From Bugula neritina (Eukaryota > Bryozoa > Gymnolaemata > Cheilostomatida > Bugulidae): a stretch of 64,000 nucleotides of DNA. Shown here one piece after another: positions 14,701 to 27,645 of this stretch (positions are counted from its first letter, which is position 1; every line of letters begins with the position of its first letter). The notes under the pieces are model-generated. The model worked only from the letters and a program-made list of their open reading frames with translations. It searched no databases and was not told the origin of the DNA. Made by a program: the position numbers and the translations under genes. Where the stretch lies: positions 7,449,722 to 7,513,721 of the forward strand of contig OZ037766.1 of the NCBI GenBank assembly GCA_964035545.1. The letters are read 5' to 3'.

Positions 14701-17700
14701 TCCATTCTACTACTTCTAATGTATTGATGTTCACATTGGTGTTGGTTTGTTTCATCATAATATTTTCTATTTGCTGCGACCATGCAGATTTTTTATAAAT
14801 ATAAATTTATTTACATGCTTGTGCCCATTCTCTATATTGACATTGTCATATTTTATACTGTGTTGCTTAATATGCTGGTAATGTAATTTCAAAGATGCAA
14901 AGTTTTCTGTATCAGTACTTTACTGACTATAATGCAGATGAGGATGTATCAGAGACACCACCTGTTCCACCTCCACTATCCCAGCATCCATCACTCGTAC
15001 CGGTATTATCTCGGCGGATTTCTAAGGGTCCCCTACCACCTCCCGTCCCATCAACAAGTAGACCTAAGGCTAGGCAAGATAATGATACCAGCTCAAATAG
15101 AGGGTCAGTTGATATATTTGCACCTTTTCTAAGCATTTCCTGTTATGACTCATTGTTTACCAAGTAAGCTAGGACCTGTTTGGTCTAATACAGTAACACC
15201 ATCATTATGGTAGACCATACCTATCATTAGTATATAAATACCTACTGTCAGTTTGACATTGCTGGAGCTTAGTTGGGGATTAATTACTTGTTTTAATGTC
15301 ATAAATTTTCTGTTGTAACTTGTTGATTAAAGAAATACAGCCAAATATTAGATCAGTAGCACAGGTGTTGTGAGTCGAGATTCAAGTGTCATTATGTTTA
15401 CTAAATTTTTGAATTCTTGAAACCTGGAGTTTAATTTACTGACGTGGTTGCTAAATATTGGAGGTAGGTGCAGTAATGGAGAAATTGAGAAAAGCCTGTG
15501 TTTTGAATTAGATATGTAGCATAAGAAGTTATGTTTTTGTAAAAATTTCAACTAATTCAAACGAAAATTTAATAAGAAAATTAAAGAACTTAGACTATAT
15601 CAATTTCTCCACTGCTGCTCTTAAATAAAATATTGACACTTGAGAAACCATTAGGTTCACAGTTGCTGTGTGGGATACTCAAATTTAATATTTATATAAC
15701 AAGCAACTGTGTTGAGTAGCTTCTAGAAATTACTGCTGGGGTTTTGAAGTAGATATCTGTTTTTTCATAATGTTGACACATTTGAATCGTTGCTATAGAG
15801 TTAAAGTACAAAAAAGATTAGTATATAAGTTGTTACATTGACTAATTAGCCACTTTTATTAAAAGGGCATCGAAGTTGTCCTCACCCGAGTTAAGAGTAA
15901 ATGGAATTTTGTTTATTGTTGCCCAATTTATTTACTAGACTTATCAAACTTGAACTTGGAAATGATGGTTGTTGGGTTTGAAAGCTTGATTCGTAGCCAA
16001 CATTGTCACTAAAACTTAAAATATTGTTTGGTACATCGGCACTAAAATTATTTAAATCTGAAGCTCTTTTTGTAAACTGTTAGCCATAAGTAAGTAAAAT
16101 ATTATACAGTTTTGTGTATTTCAGAACTTTGAAGCCGTCAGGTGAAGACGCTAAGATGAATATGGCACAGGTGCTGATGAATTATGAGGAGAGCCCAGAT
16201 ACGACATACGAGGCGGGGGATAGGGCCGCTATAAACCGGGCCGTCCGAACTCTGGATCACAGGCAACTTACTGCTTCTTTAGAAAGGGAGCAGCAATTTG
16301 CAGGTAAGATGTATTGAAATACCACATCTTTTCCTAATATTGGGTGGTCGGATTATTTAAAAAAAACTGCTCTAGATTGTGACTCTTGCAACTTTTTTTC
16401 TGAGCATTTTGAGTTACAATGTTTGGATGTGAGGAATAACTAAGTCAATGCAAATCATAAAAGGCATAACTCCCAGTGTGTGTTACCATCAGCTCAGTTT
16501 TAAGTTTTTTATTATAAGGCAAATTGACTTTGTGAGCATTGATGTGGGCTTTTTTGCTTGTAAACTGATTTTTCATTTGTTTCTAGGAATAAAATTTCGT
16601 AACTTTTAACATAAATTTGTAATCATATTTTGTAAATTGTGAAATAACAAAGCACCTCATGCAGCAAAAACAAAGATTAATAAATTGGCAAAAACCAAAG
16701 TGAGTAATTGATAGTTGGCAGCTATACTGCTCAACATGACATGTGAGCTATGAATTTGTCGAAATTATGTTTTTTTCAATTTGGTAAATCAATGCAAGTG
16801 ATTAAATTGTACAGCTAACCATACTTTTAGTATGCTAGTGCAGCACAATTCTCTTTGCAAATTGCTGCGTATACAACTGTTCTTACCTGCCCTTTCAATC
16901 AGTTTTGGTATTTTTCTAGCCTCTGAAACTTCTGCTTCTAAATCTTCTAACCTTCCTCTTTATGCCGAAGTTAAAAAGCCGAACAGTAATCACAGAGCAC
17001 CTGTAGCACCTCGTAGAGTTAGTACAATTTCTCGCGTTGAGCATGACTTTAGCCCATCATTGGCTGGTTTGTCACCTACTGATGCAGGTCAAAGTGCATC
17101 GGCTATAAGTGCTGCCGCCGGTTCACAGCAGCTCCCAGGGTCAGCTTACTCTTCGGAAGATGAAGCGGATGATGTGTATACTTGCATGGATAGTTTTGCT
17201 GACGGCCAGGAAGAGCTGATTCATATCACATCACAGCTGGAACCTGCAAATGAGAACCACTATGACTTCGATGACAATGATTTTGAACTTCCAGCTTCAC
17301 CACTTGAAGAAAATTTGTATGATGCATTGCCAGCACCTCGGCCTGTCGTTCCACCTTCCCAGTTGTTGCTTCCCCCAGAGTTGCCTGCTAAAAAGGTTAT
17401 ACATTTGAATAACTCGTCCAACTCAATAGCTGATGCTAGCACGGCGACTAAAGAAAGCGAGACGACGAAACAATATCCTACTGCAGCTCCTCGGAGACAT
17501 CACTCTGAACGGAGACATCATGGTCAACCGAAAATTTTGCCTGAGCGAGTTTCGAGTGACCTTTCCTTTAAGACCGGAACTTCTCGCGGGTTTAAACCTC
17601 CGGTACCATCCCGCAGAGAGCATGTCCATAACAACATAGACGATCAAGATACGTACGAGAATGCTATGGGATTATTTGGCACAGGAGTGACTACTGCAAG

Positions 17701-20700
17701 CCGTGATCTAAATAAACGTAAAACAAGTGATTTCGCCAGTCCGTTAGTACAGCAACACCAAACTTCATCGGCTACACCTACTCTGCCCAGTCCCAACGTG
17801 GCACCACAGCAACCTGTTGGTTTGTCAGAACCGCCGCTGCCTAGAGTGCCAAAGCCTGCTAGCAATAGTCAGCAAGCACAATCTCCAGTAGCTGCTCTTT
17901 CAATTACCTCCACATCAACTCCTACCGTCAATGGTAAAGTACTACAGTCAGGGAGTGATGAAATTCGTCCATCACTCAATAGTGCATTGCAAGTAAATAT
18001 CCCGATAGCAGATGGGGAAAGCACTGACAGCTCCCTTACTGCACCTGTAGTTAGCCCAGGTTCTATAAGCTCAAGTAACCAGCCAGAGGAAAGCAGCTTG
18101 CCTTGCAGGTATGTGGCTTCTATCAGTTTGGAGTAGTTACCTCCCACACCCACCCACACACTGTGTCTGCTCTGCACCACACTAGTAACCAATCACTGAA
18201 TATGCCGGCTCCTGTGATGATTCGCTTATGTTATTTTCAAGAAGAATATATACTACAGACTATAACACTTATTTATCGAAAATGACTAGATTGTATATTT
18301 CAAGTTCTACTTTACGTTTTATATATATATGACTCTCTCGTGACAATCAACTAGTATGACAATAAGACATTTGATTAAATCCACATATGTAATCTTTCCT
18401 AGTGATCAAAGCGGTTTACGGAATCAACTGGAATATGTTGATAAAGCGACTTTACCCTCGGATGAAGCTCCTCCCCCTTATACACCTCCTAGACTATTGA
18501 ACGATAGTCAGCTCTCTAACAACATGGACTGCATAGCTGAGGGCAACAGTGAAGAAGATTCAGAACCTGAATACATCAATCACGCAGACGTTAATAAACC
18601 CATCACTGATTGGCCAGTGTCTGCAGCAGCTCTCTCCAATCACTCAGAGCCTTTGTATGACTCACATCCTGCTTTTATTAGACATACCACTACATTACCA
18701 CACCAAACAGACAAAGACGGCTACAATAACTCTTCACCTTTCAACTCTTCAGATTCTAAAGCTCCAACGCTTCCTGTTAGGAAATCGTCTCCACACACTC
18801 CACCAGGTTTGTAAATTTACCAGAATTGGCTATTTTCCAATAATACTGGAGAGTATAGCGGCATAATAAACTGACTATGTATATTTTCTGCAGAGCGTTT
18901 AGTTGAATGCAACTAGGTTATTGATAGTTTAAAAATTATATGAATCGTTTTAGTTGTTATGGTCGACTAGCCGACTTATTCTGTTTGTTTCATGCTGTTG
19001 GGACTGTTTTCATTGTTGGAGACATACAACAGTTTCTGATCTATTTTAATGGCTGAAATTTCAAGCCATGTTTCAGGTTTTTTTATGACGGTGTTAATGC
19101 AATGTCGCTACGCTCTATAATACACGGTATATGCTTAGACAGCCTTGCTTAGCCAGAGTATTGTGAGATGGTGTTGTTGTTGGAAGATTCAATATCTCTC
19201 TTATGCAGTAAATGATTGTAATGTAGGAACACCTCCCTTGTATGCTAGAGTCAATGCATCAACCTCAACCCATCCCCCCACCCGTCTACCTCAGAACACA
19301 AGCTATAGCTCACCTGTGGATGACGTCGTTCACAGACTGGAAGATAGTTTCCCTCGCATGAAGCAGACGAAATATAGCCGGCGTCCGAAAAGCCACTTGG
19401 AGAATGTTGTCATGGTTTCTCCAAACGCTGACAGCTCTAGTAAAAGGTAAACACCGGCAAATGTACTCCAGAGGTTTGCTGGCATATTTATTTCAACGTG
19501 AAAAGGGATTGTGTTTTGTGCTGGTTTGAGTTGTAAGTTGAAATTTTATTATTAGCATCCAAGAAAGTGTTGCCATCTCACTCCATGAGGCATAATATTT
19601 CACTCGTTGGGTCATAAAACCGTTGCAAGTTGATTATTTGAGCTGAAAAATATTTTTTAAGTTTAGTTTTTAAGATCCCGTGGCATTTAATTTGATTTGA
19701 AAACACTAACTGCTCTGCCGTAAACTTAGGTAAACTTAGATAAACTTAGATAAAGTTGACTCATTTTTCTGTCAAATAAATGTGATTTGGTGTTGCTCTA
19801 GAAAAATGGCTACACTATCTTGTAGTCTCATTTTTAAGCAAGTTTTAAAACATTCAATTATAGCCATTTTTCAATTTCATTTCGTTGTGATTTTAGAACT
19901 AGAAAGTCTGCATTTAGAAAGTCATTTAATGTTCCGATGAAGCTGAATGATGAGGAGATGACTCCAGTTACTAAGCGTGAGTATGCTGGTCTACCCACTA
20001 ACCTAGATCTTCCCACTCTACAGTAATCAGAGTATTTCTATGATGTTAGGGATGATGTAAAAATGCTTATTTAAGTACTTCAGATTTTTTCATTTGCAAA
20101 AATTTAATTGGGCAGAAAATGCTTTTGTATGATTATTGTGTGCTCAAGTTAAAATTTAAGTTTTGGAAATATTTATTCAAATCTGTGGTTAAAATTAGTT
20201 ATGGATCATATTTACAAAAATAAACTTTTTCAATTCATAGTCTTGCAAAGCTTTCTAAGCGTAGCGTACTCGTTTTGATTTTACTTGATATTTGATCTCA
20301 AATTGTAACCAGTGTTTCTCTAGCCACTATTATCTATTTGTGACTTTTGCTAGAGGGGAAGGGTGGGTCTCCTACTACAAAGGAGGTGGGGAGAGGGTGT
20401 TGATTTCTGCTTGTGAGAGAACTAAATCTGCTGCCATAAAAAGCATTACTAAAGCCAGATTATTGTAGCCTGAAATTTATTGCTCTCATTATTATTTAAC
20501 CTCGCACTTACACTCGCGCACACACACATCTTGTTTCTGTATGTAGTTATATGACTTTTAGCTGTGGTTCCACCACGCTCTTCCAGCTCTACCGACAAAC
20601 TTGATTCAACTACAGCAGAGTATGATCACATCATCAGACAGAAGTCAAGGTTGGCCAATCAGAGAATGGTTAGAGCAGGAAGTTCATCTGATGACAGTGA

Positions 20701-23316
20701 TCCTGGAGTTGGTAAGACTGTAGTAGCAAATTGTAATCAGTTTGAAATGCCATATTTCATTGCACTTGCTCTAGTTATATTCAATTTATTACTGGTTTAC
20801 TGTTCTTCCTACTTATTAAAAACCTGTTTTCAGCTCGTAGAAGACGCAAACCATCCATCACAGATATCAGGCAGCGACGGAAGTCAGCACCCCCTAACTC
20901 TTTAGATATCAAGTTACTTGACCTTTCACCTTCTACAGCAGCGCCCTCTGCACCCCCAGTGTCTGCCTCTTCTAATCAGCTTGGTAACGCAAGTGGTGCT
21001 GGTGCCAGCTCACCAGCCAAGCTGAAAGAGAGACGTTACAGCAGACTACCTCTACCAGGTGGCACACTTCTTAAGGATGGTAAAGTGTTTAAAGCTGCAC
21101 AGAGAGAAGAAAACTCTAAAAGTATTCTCCTAAAACAAGCTCAGGTACTTTGTTAGTTAATGTTTGTTGTCCTTGTGGAATATTTCACTAAAAGATTTTG
21201 CCTGATTATTTGAGAATCATGCATGCCTAGTACAATGCTATAGATAGATAAACTATTTTTAAAACACTTGGCTAAGGTTCAAGGTATTGTATTTATACTA
21301 TTTTTATTCTATTTGTTATGCCACTAATGATGCATTCAGCTTAAAGTCCGTATCATATGAAATGTTGTGTGTTTGAAGCCAGCTAAGCTTTTTGTAACTT
21401 CAAGTTAGTTTTTCCTATCAATGTGATATTTTAGACTGAAATCCTACAACGAGAGATTGCACATTATCACGGGGTCAGGGTGACTGTATGGCGAAAAGCT
21501 CTGAAGCATGTGTTATTTGTGGAGATCATGAACTACATATGGTGGGCACTGCTTCTGCCTCAAACATGTTTCATGTTATATTAGGAGATTTTTTCAGTAT
21601 TTCTGAAATAGGCCAGGCTATGGCTGTTGAAACTCAATGGCAGACAATCTTATATTTTATTAGATTGTTTTATGTTGTGAAAGAGAAGATGATGAAATTA
21701 TTTCGCAGCATTTTAACAGTGTTTAGGTTAACTCTAGTTTGGTTATTGAGCAGCATTGCTTTTTGAAGATCATACTCTACTTGATTATACATATTATCTT
21801 TTATTTGGTGCTACATTTATACATGGCCATATTATAAAATACTACATCATGTTATAGAAAAATTCACTCTGATAAAACCCGGTTGGAAAAGTACTGCTTG
21901 TTTCTTCCGAAAATCTAAACCATACTTATTTTAGTTTAATAAATTTGTTCATCAGCCTACTAACATAATGTACTTGGTTTATTAAATACAAGTTATTTAT
22001 TGGAATTACTTACACTGTTTAGGGTGGCCGGCTGGAATCAGAAGGAATGCCCGTTGCTGTGCAGCATATTTCACATTGGTGACAAGGTCTTGTCAGTGAA
22101 CAATGAGACATTTACATCCACAGCTAAGCTGATGAAGTTCATCAAGAGGTCTGATCGGGATGCCAAGTTCGAGATAGTACTAAGGAGGCTGCCCTTTGGC
22201 AAGACATACTTTATTCATAGGAATATAGACTATGAAAACATTGGATTAGAAATCAAAGACAGTTCTGCTGAGGTGGGTGCCCCATTCTCCTAGTTTAAAC
22301 AGCTATGCTGACAATGCAAGTTTCCACCTAGATAGCTTTAGTGTTGCACTGTTAACCTCTAGACAATACAAATGTAATGCTTGACTTGCTTTATCTTATT
22401 GTCTTAATTAATTTCTATCTGTTAATAGATAGCTCAGTTTTCAACACTATACTTTTTCAAGTTTGTTAGGTGCTGCTATGTTATTAGCATACATTATGTA
22501 CATGTTGTATGAAATGTGAACGCCGTGATAGTTTATACTACCATTTTTAGTTCCTGGAGTTGTCCAATACTTGACTACTTTACTTATGCTTCAAGAATGA
22601 AGTTGAACGTAATCCGACACTCATACGCAGTAGTTGTCTTATCTTTTGCAGGTGATCGGAATTGAGAAAGGCAGCTTGGTTGCTCAACAGGGTTTGCGAA
22701 TTAATCCTAACAAAGCCTTTGGTCCTGGGCAATGCCATTGGACAGTCACGGAGGTTAACCATCGCCCGCTAACTCTCATTGCAGCAGAATCAGATGCAAG
22801 TATTTCTATATTATTAGAGTTGTCTCCCTATATGTATCTTGTACTTTGGGAGAGTAACTACTATAATTTCACTCATAGTACAACTGGCCAGTAAGATCTG
22901 TGGAGAAATGATGTGTTAATTACTCTTGGCAACCTAGTCAATGCTGGAAAATTTAGATTGTACTTCCTGCTGTGTTTCCTTCAGTTCGAATTGATGCTTG
23001 TATGGAGGAATTTGTGGTTGCGGTTTGCATGCACTTATGGCTGTAATTTCATTTGATGCAACTGTTTCCAAACAGCAAATCCGAATCATGGAAATGTAGT
23101 GATAGTTCCTACAAGTTAACAATTTGACTAAAACACCTCTGTAGTATATTTTATTTTTGTAAACAACTTTTTTTATTCTGTTTGCAGGCTAAGGCTAGAT
23201 TGACAGCTGTGGGTAAAGATGTATCGTTTGTGGTGCAGCCTCTAGACTTCATTGAGCTGCTGAAGAAAGCATTGAAGTCTGCCACTTTTAGTTGGAAAGA
23301 TTATTTAGTCTCGTGA
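11751..23316 (+). CDS. PH domain, tyrosine-motif docking and tandem PDZ adaptor protein
   Basis: Sixteen coding exons: 11751-11840, 12205-12428, 13120-13183, 14488-14620, 14938-15103, 16125-16303, 16920-18108, 18403-18806, 19227-19446, 19897-19976, 20562-20711, 20834-21144, 21435-21541, 22023-22272, 22652-22795, 23188-23316. They join without a frame break to 1279 residues. Residues 13-122 form a PH domain: QGFIKRAPSGKLSAFK, KKWCVF, then a C-terminal helix with the usual Trp at 111. Residues 127-1070 are disordered and rich in Pro and Ser. They hold YTCM at 372 (a YxxM, PI3K p85 type), YEN at 531 and YIN at 739 (Grb2 SH2 type), PPPY at 705-708 (WW ligand), and PxxPxR/PxxPRR SH3 ligands such as PPVPSR and APVAPRR. 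Residues 1071-1279 carry two PDZ-like units, the second starting near IGLEI, and end in KDYLVS. This suggests a membrane-linked signalling scaffold of Gab/Dok style with its own PDZ module. I do not recognise a named vertebrate orthologue. Intron 15 needs a GC-AG splice. Start choice: first ATG before the PH domain; the frame is open further upstream. Confidence 0.8.
14271..14388. mobile_element. Possible hAT-type transposon end or short relic
   Basis: Starts CAAGGCTGTCTAAC, then AGCCCC and GTGTGGCCCC, then TGGCCCTCGAAG. This word pattern matches the termini of hAT elements in animals (CAGGGCTGTCCAAC followed by GCGGCCC-type sequence). The left flank is CCCTAGAT (14263-14270) and a near copy CCCTAGAA lies at 14389-14396, which could be an 8-bp target duplication with one change. 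No matching inverted end was seen at the right. It sits in an intron of the PH/PDZ gene. Confidence 0.35.
15460..15621 (+). mobile_element. MITE candidate, copy A
   Basis: About 160 bp in an intron of the PH/PDZ gene. The left end has GGTGCAGTAATGGAGAAAT and the right end has the inverted ATTTCTCCACTGCTGC. The interior carries AGCCTGTGTT and a GAATTAGATATGTAG word shared with three other copies in the window. There is no coding capacity. Short length, inverted ends and dispersed copies fit a non-autonomous DNA transposon; no clear target duplication is visible. Confidence 0.6.
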
Positions 23317-24555
23317 ATTTCTCTCGCAATCACTACTGCTGCACGTGTGGCAGTATTGTGTAATCAACTTGTGTACTTTGTTCAGTGTTTTTTTGCTCAA
23401 CTACAATCAAAAGAGTTTCTCTGTATAGACCTATATATTATTTGCAAAAGCTCCAAATGTGATGGTGTGAATGGCAAGTCATCACTGGGCTTGTGTGTTC
23501 TTCTAAATATAGATGCTGGGTGCAGGTGGAAAGAGCTCCCAGCACAAACATACACAACTCATGCGGGCGGAACCAAGCCTCTAGTTAATAGACGAGTTGA
23601 AATAATTTACACGCATGTAGCTGCCGTATTCTAATAATAGAATAGAATTGTCTAAAGTCTAAAACTTATTTCTACAATAAGCTTTAATTTGGGTTAAAAT
23701 TCTGTACTGTATAGTATACCAGCTCCGTCTACACAGTGTTTTAAGTAGCAATGCCATACAACCTTGTTCTATACCTTTATTCATATGGTTTACTTGTTTA
23801 CATAAAGTTGGCACACACTTGTGCATGTATAGCTGTGTAATAGAGCCAATAGTTTCATGGTAAAATCACAATATTTCCTTTGTGTTATCTAATAAGGATA
23901 GGTCTTTGTTGTCATTCAGTCTTTTCATGTTAGATAAGGTAACTGAAATTGATCATCAACACTATTTAATACCTGATTATATTACTACCTGTGAATTGCA
24001 ATATGGTGTATTATTATTGTGTAGGGTAGGCTTTGTACTCTGCTTTGTGTTCTGCTAACTCAATAGTCTCTGTGTTCAATTTTAGCCAACTTGTGGTCAA
24101 ATGTGTCTGGTGATTGCATTATCTACTTTCTGTCACATTCATTCCTGAACTATGCATTTCTACTTTTTTACTTCTAACTACCAAAACATATTTTTGCTTT
24201 TAAAAATAATCCTCAGTGTTACTGGTGAGTCTTCTGGTTTTGAGTCTGAGGTGTTCCATTCTTTCACATGCCTTTTTTGTTGGGCCTTATGAAATCATGA
24301 CTAATCATGTGTACTTATATACAGCCAGCATAGCTACCCTACTGTGTTGGCATTTGTTGAGGACTTGACTCCCTGTCTTTGCTGAAAAAATATTGGTTTT
24401 TTATATAAAACTGGCTATGCATATTTAAATATTCTTATTTTATTGTAGAGTATATTTTTCAATTATTTTATATAAAGTGTGTTGGCTTACAGATTTTGTT
24501 AGTACGTTTTATCCCTATTTTATATGCTCTGATTTGCTGTGGCAAAAGTAGCACA

Positions 24556-24561
24556 AATAAA
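24556..24561 (+). terminator. Candidate polyadenylation signal of the PH/PDZ gene
   Basis: AATAAA about 1.24 kb after the stop at 23314-23316, followed by a T-rich stretch. It would give a 3' UTR of roughly 1.25 kb. Other signals may be used; the assignment is inferred. Confidence 0.35.
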
Positions 24562-25821
24562 TACCATATTTACTTGAGTGATATTACATGTTCTTAATTT
24601 TATTTCATATTAAAAACAGGCAGACAATTTTACAGGTTTGCAGCGTGGAAGTTCAATATAAAGTACATCATTGTGAGTCCAATGTTAAAACCTCTAACAG
24701 ATTACTTGAGCTATTCAAATTGAACAATCATGGCTTTTATATTATCGATTAACTCCATGTTCAAATAGTAACAGAGAAAGCATGGTAAAACATTCAATGA
24801 CTCTAGAAATGCTCTTTTCAGCTGTATTTTTTCTAACTTCTGGAAAAATACAAAATGGTGGAAAAATTGGCCTTGCCTTACTATGAATTGAAATATTCTA
24901 TCTGGTTTGGCCTATGCTTACTGTCGCATTGCATTGTATCTTGACTATCAGTTCAAACTGCTCAGAGGATTTGGCAGTGAATAAACCTATTCATTCAATG
25001 AAGGTAGATTATGACGTAACGTCACTTGACAAAATAGCTGGTCAGGAGTTGAAGGTGTGATCTGAAACTATTTGCATTCAGCTGATTCAGTATTTAACAA
25101 AATGCTAATTATTAAGCAAGTTATGTGAGGAAATCAGCTGCACATCTATAATTAAATTATTTCTAGCTGTGATTTGCAAACTTTGTATCACAAATATCTG
25201 AAAAGAAGCAGCTGGTTACTGCTAATGATGGTACAAAAGTTAGCACTCATTCAAAAACCATTTTAGTGTATGTTGAAACAGATGGACCTTTTACCAAGCT
25301 ACACCAACAGGATTGTAATTGTCCACGTATTATATTTCTGTCACTTTGATGTTGTGCTATTTTAGTGTCAGACCTACTTGAAGAAACTTTGAGTCGGATG
25401 TAATCTGTAAAAATAAAAAAACAAGTGTGAAGCCGCATAGCCACAAGTGTAAAGCCATATACCAATGGTGGTAACACTCTAGTTGGCTTATTGACACTAG
25501 CAATAACTCATTTTGTTCATTTCAATATCAAATGATAGTCCTATATTGTGGTGATTCAGTGCAAAAGAATTAATCTTTGCCAAGAAAATTAAATTTGTAT
25601 GTATAATATCAGATTTTGGATGAGAGGAATGTGACCAACCCACCCTGATCAAAACCCAAAGCTATTTCATTCAGGCAATAAATGGTTAAACTTTACAGTA
25701 TTGCAGCAGTTGGAGGCATGGACATGGCCAGTTTGTACCACAAAACCCCTCTCTCTGGTCACTAGCCAATTTATTTTTGAGTCTACATTATCCCATTCTT
25801 TGTTTGAAGTTTTATATGCAT

Positions 25822-26133
25822 GATGCACACACAACACACAACACACACTCACAACATACACGAAACACACAACATACACACAACATACACACAGCATACA
25901 CACAACATACACACACACACAACATACACACAGCATACACACAACATACACACAACATACACACAACATACACACAACATACACACAGCATACACACAGC
26001 ATACACACAGCATACACACAGCATACACACACACAACATACACACAACATACACACAGCATACACACAACATACACACAACATACACACAACATACACAC
26101 AGCATACACACAACATACACACAACATACACAA
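25822..26133. repeat. 11-bp minisatellite, unit AACATACACAC
   Basis: Roughly 27 units of AACATACACAC, with a frequent AGCATACACAC variant and occasional shortened units. Because 11 is not a multiple of 3 and the unit holds no stop on either strand, several frames stay open throughout, producing spurious 100-150 codon frames on both strands. Confidence 0.95.
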
Positions 26134-26609
26134 CACGATATTCAATCTATAGTACAATATTTTATGGTCTAATCACCTTTTTGCCAACCATAAACTCCTA
26201 AGGACTGTAAGTCATATTTACATAATGCACACATAGACGTCCCATTCTGCTTTTGCGTGCTTCTAACCACTGAATTAAAAAGTTACATTTCATTGCTTTA
26301 AACTTATTGGACTTTGACTAGGTTTTCTTGTTTTCAGGCCAGACAATTTCCAACGATGCAATTTTAAACATGAGGGCACGGATTTATTAGCTTAGTACTT
26401 GTGTTTGTTGGTTCTAAAGGCATTGTACATCAACCGCTGAGCAACAAGGATGTAAAGTTATCTCTACTTTCTCATCTATTGGCTCCTCATTTAAATATAT
26501 GTTTGACATAGCACAAAGTTGATAGTAGATTGGTACAGCAAAAACTCAGCATGGCTAGTGTTTGGTTACACTAGTTTATATTTATGGTAACATTTCTGCT
26601 ACTATGTAG

Positions 26610-26958
26610 CAGCACCCTAGCTCTGGGTATTACTGTATAGCACCCTAACTCTGGGTATTACTGTTTAGCACCCTGGCTCTGGGTACTACTGTATAGCACC
26701 CTAACTCTGGGTACTACTGTATAGCACCCTGGCTCTGAGTACTACTGTTTAGCACCCTGGCTCTGGGTACTACTGTATAGCACCCTGGCTCTGGGTATTA
26801 CTGTATAGCACCCTAACTCTGGGTATTACTGTATAACACCCTAATTCAGGGTACTACTGTATAGCACCCTAACTCTGGGTACTACTGTATAGCACCCTAA
26901 CTCTGGGTACTACTGAATAGCACCCTAACTCTGGGTACTACTGTATAGCACCCTGGCT
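26610..26958. repeat. 28-bp minisatellite, about 12.4 copies
   Basis: Head-to-tail copies of a 28-bp unit beginning TAGCACCCT(A/G)(A/G)CTCTGGGT and ending A(C/T)TACTGTA. Units differ at a few fixed sites (AA or GG after CCCT, C or T in ACTAC/ATTAC). There are no spacers, so it is not a CRISPR array. No open frame spans it. Confidence 0.95.
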
Positions 26959-27645
26959 GAAGTGTAGCTCATGGTACTATGGCTACTCATCCAGTTGTAG
27001 TCGATTTGCTATCTGTGGAAATTATGAAGAGGTAATCAGATTACTAAAATAGCATGCTGTGAATAGGCTGTGTAACTATATTTTCTGTCATGAGAATATT
27101 TTATCTATGCTACAATATTTCAGCAATTTCTGATATGATCAATACACCATTGGACAGCAATAAGATGGCCTGTTATTAACATTTCACCTTCTGGAGTAGT
27201 CATTAAACATACCTCAACAGAGCAACTGTGAATGTCCCAACTTGAACACGCAATCTTTACAAAACAGAGCTGTGGTGGAGTCATTTACAAATAACTTGGC
27301 AGTTCCCACCAGATATCAGTGAACCCATCAGCATTGCTTATTTACAGAGAAAGCTTGTATAATAATATTGTGTTGTCATTTATGCAGCTCATTATAAGTT
27401 TACACGCAGGCTTAATAACTGTATTATAATAATATAGTATGTTAATAAACGGCTGACATGCCAACATTATTAAATATTGGTACATCAACTATACTAGTAC
27501 ATAGTTGTAGCAGGCCTAACCGCAACTTGCTAATTCCATTTCCAGTTTTGAAGTACTTTTTAGCCCATATATGGGGTGCAACAGGTATATAGTCCAATAC
27601 ATGTAACAAGGAATTTAAGTATTTTGGTAAATTTTGACTTCATTT

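Noticed and set aside
22000-22070. Alternative frame at the exon 14 start reading GGRLESEGMPVAVQHI, which looks like a PDZ loop
   Set aside because: That frame meets a stop (TGA) before GDKVLSVNN. The frame that joins exon 13 in phase and stays open gives WVAGWNQKECPLLCS instead. A local base error could reverse this, so it deserves a transcript check.
25667-26172. Long open frames (102-154 codons) on both strands
   Set aside because: They are produced by the stop-free 11-bp minisatellite; the peptides are His-Thr or Cys-Val low complexity.
26610-26958. CRISPR-like direct repeats of 28 bp
   Set aside because: Units are contiguous with no spacers, and the genome is animal.
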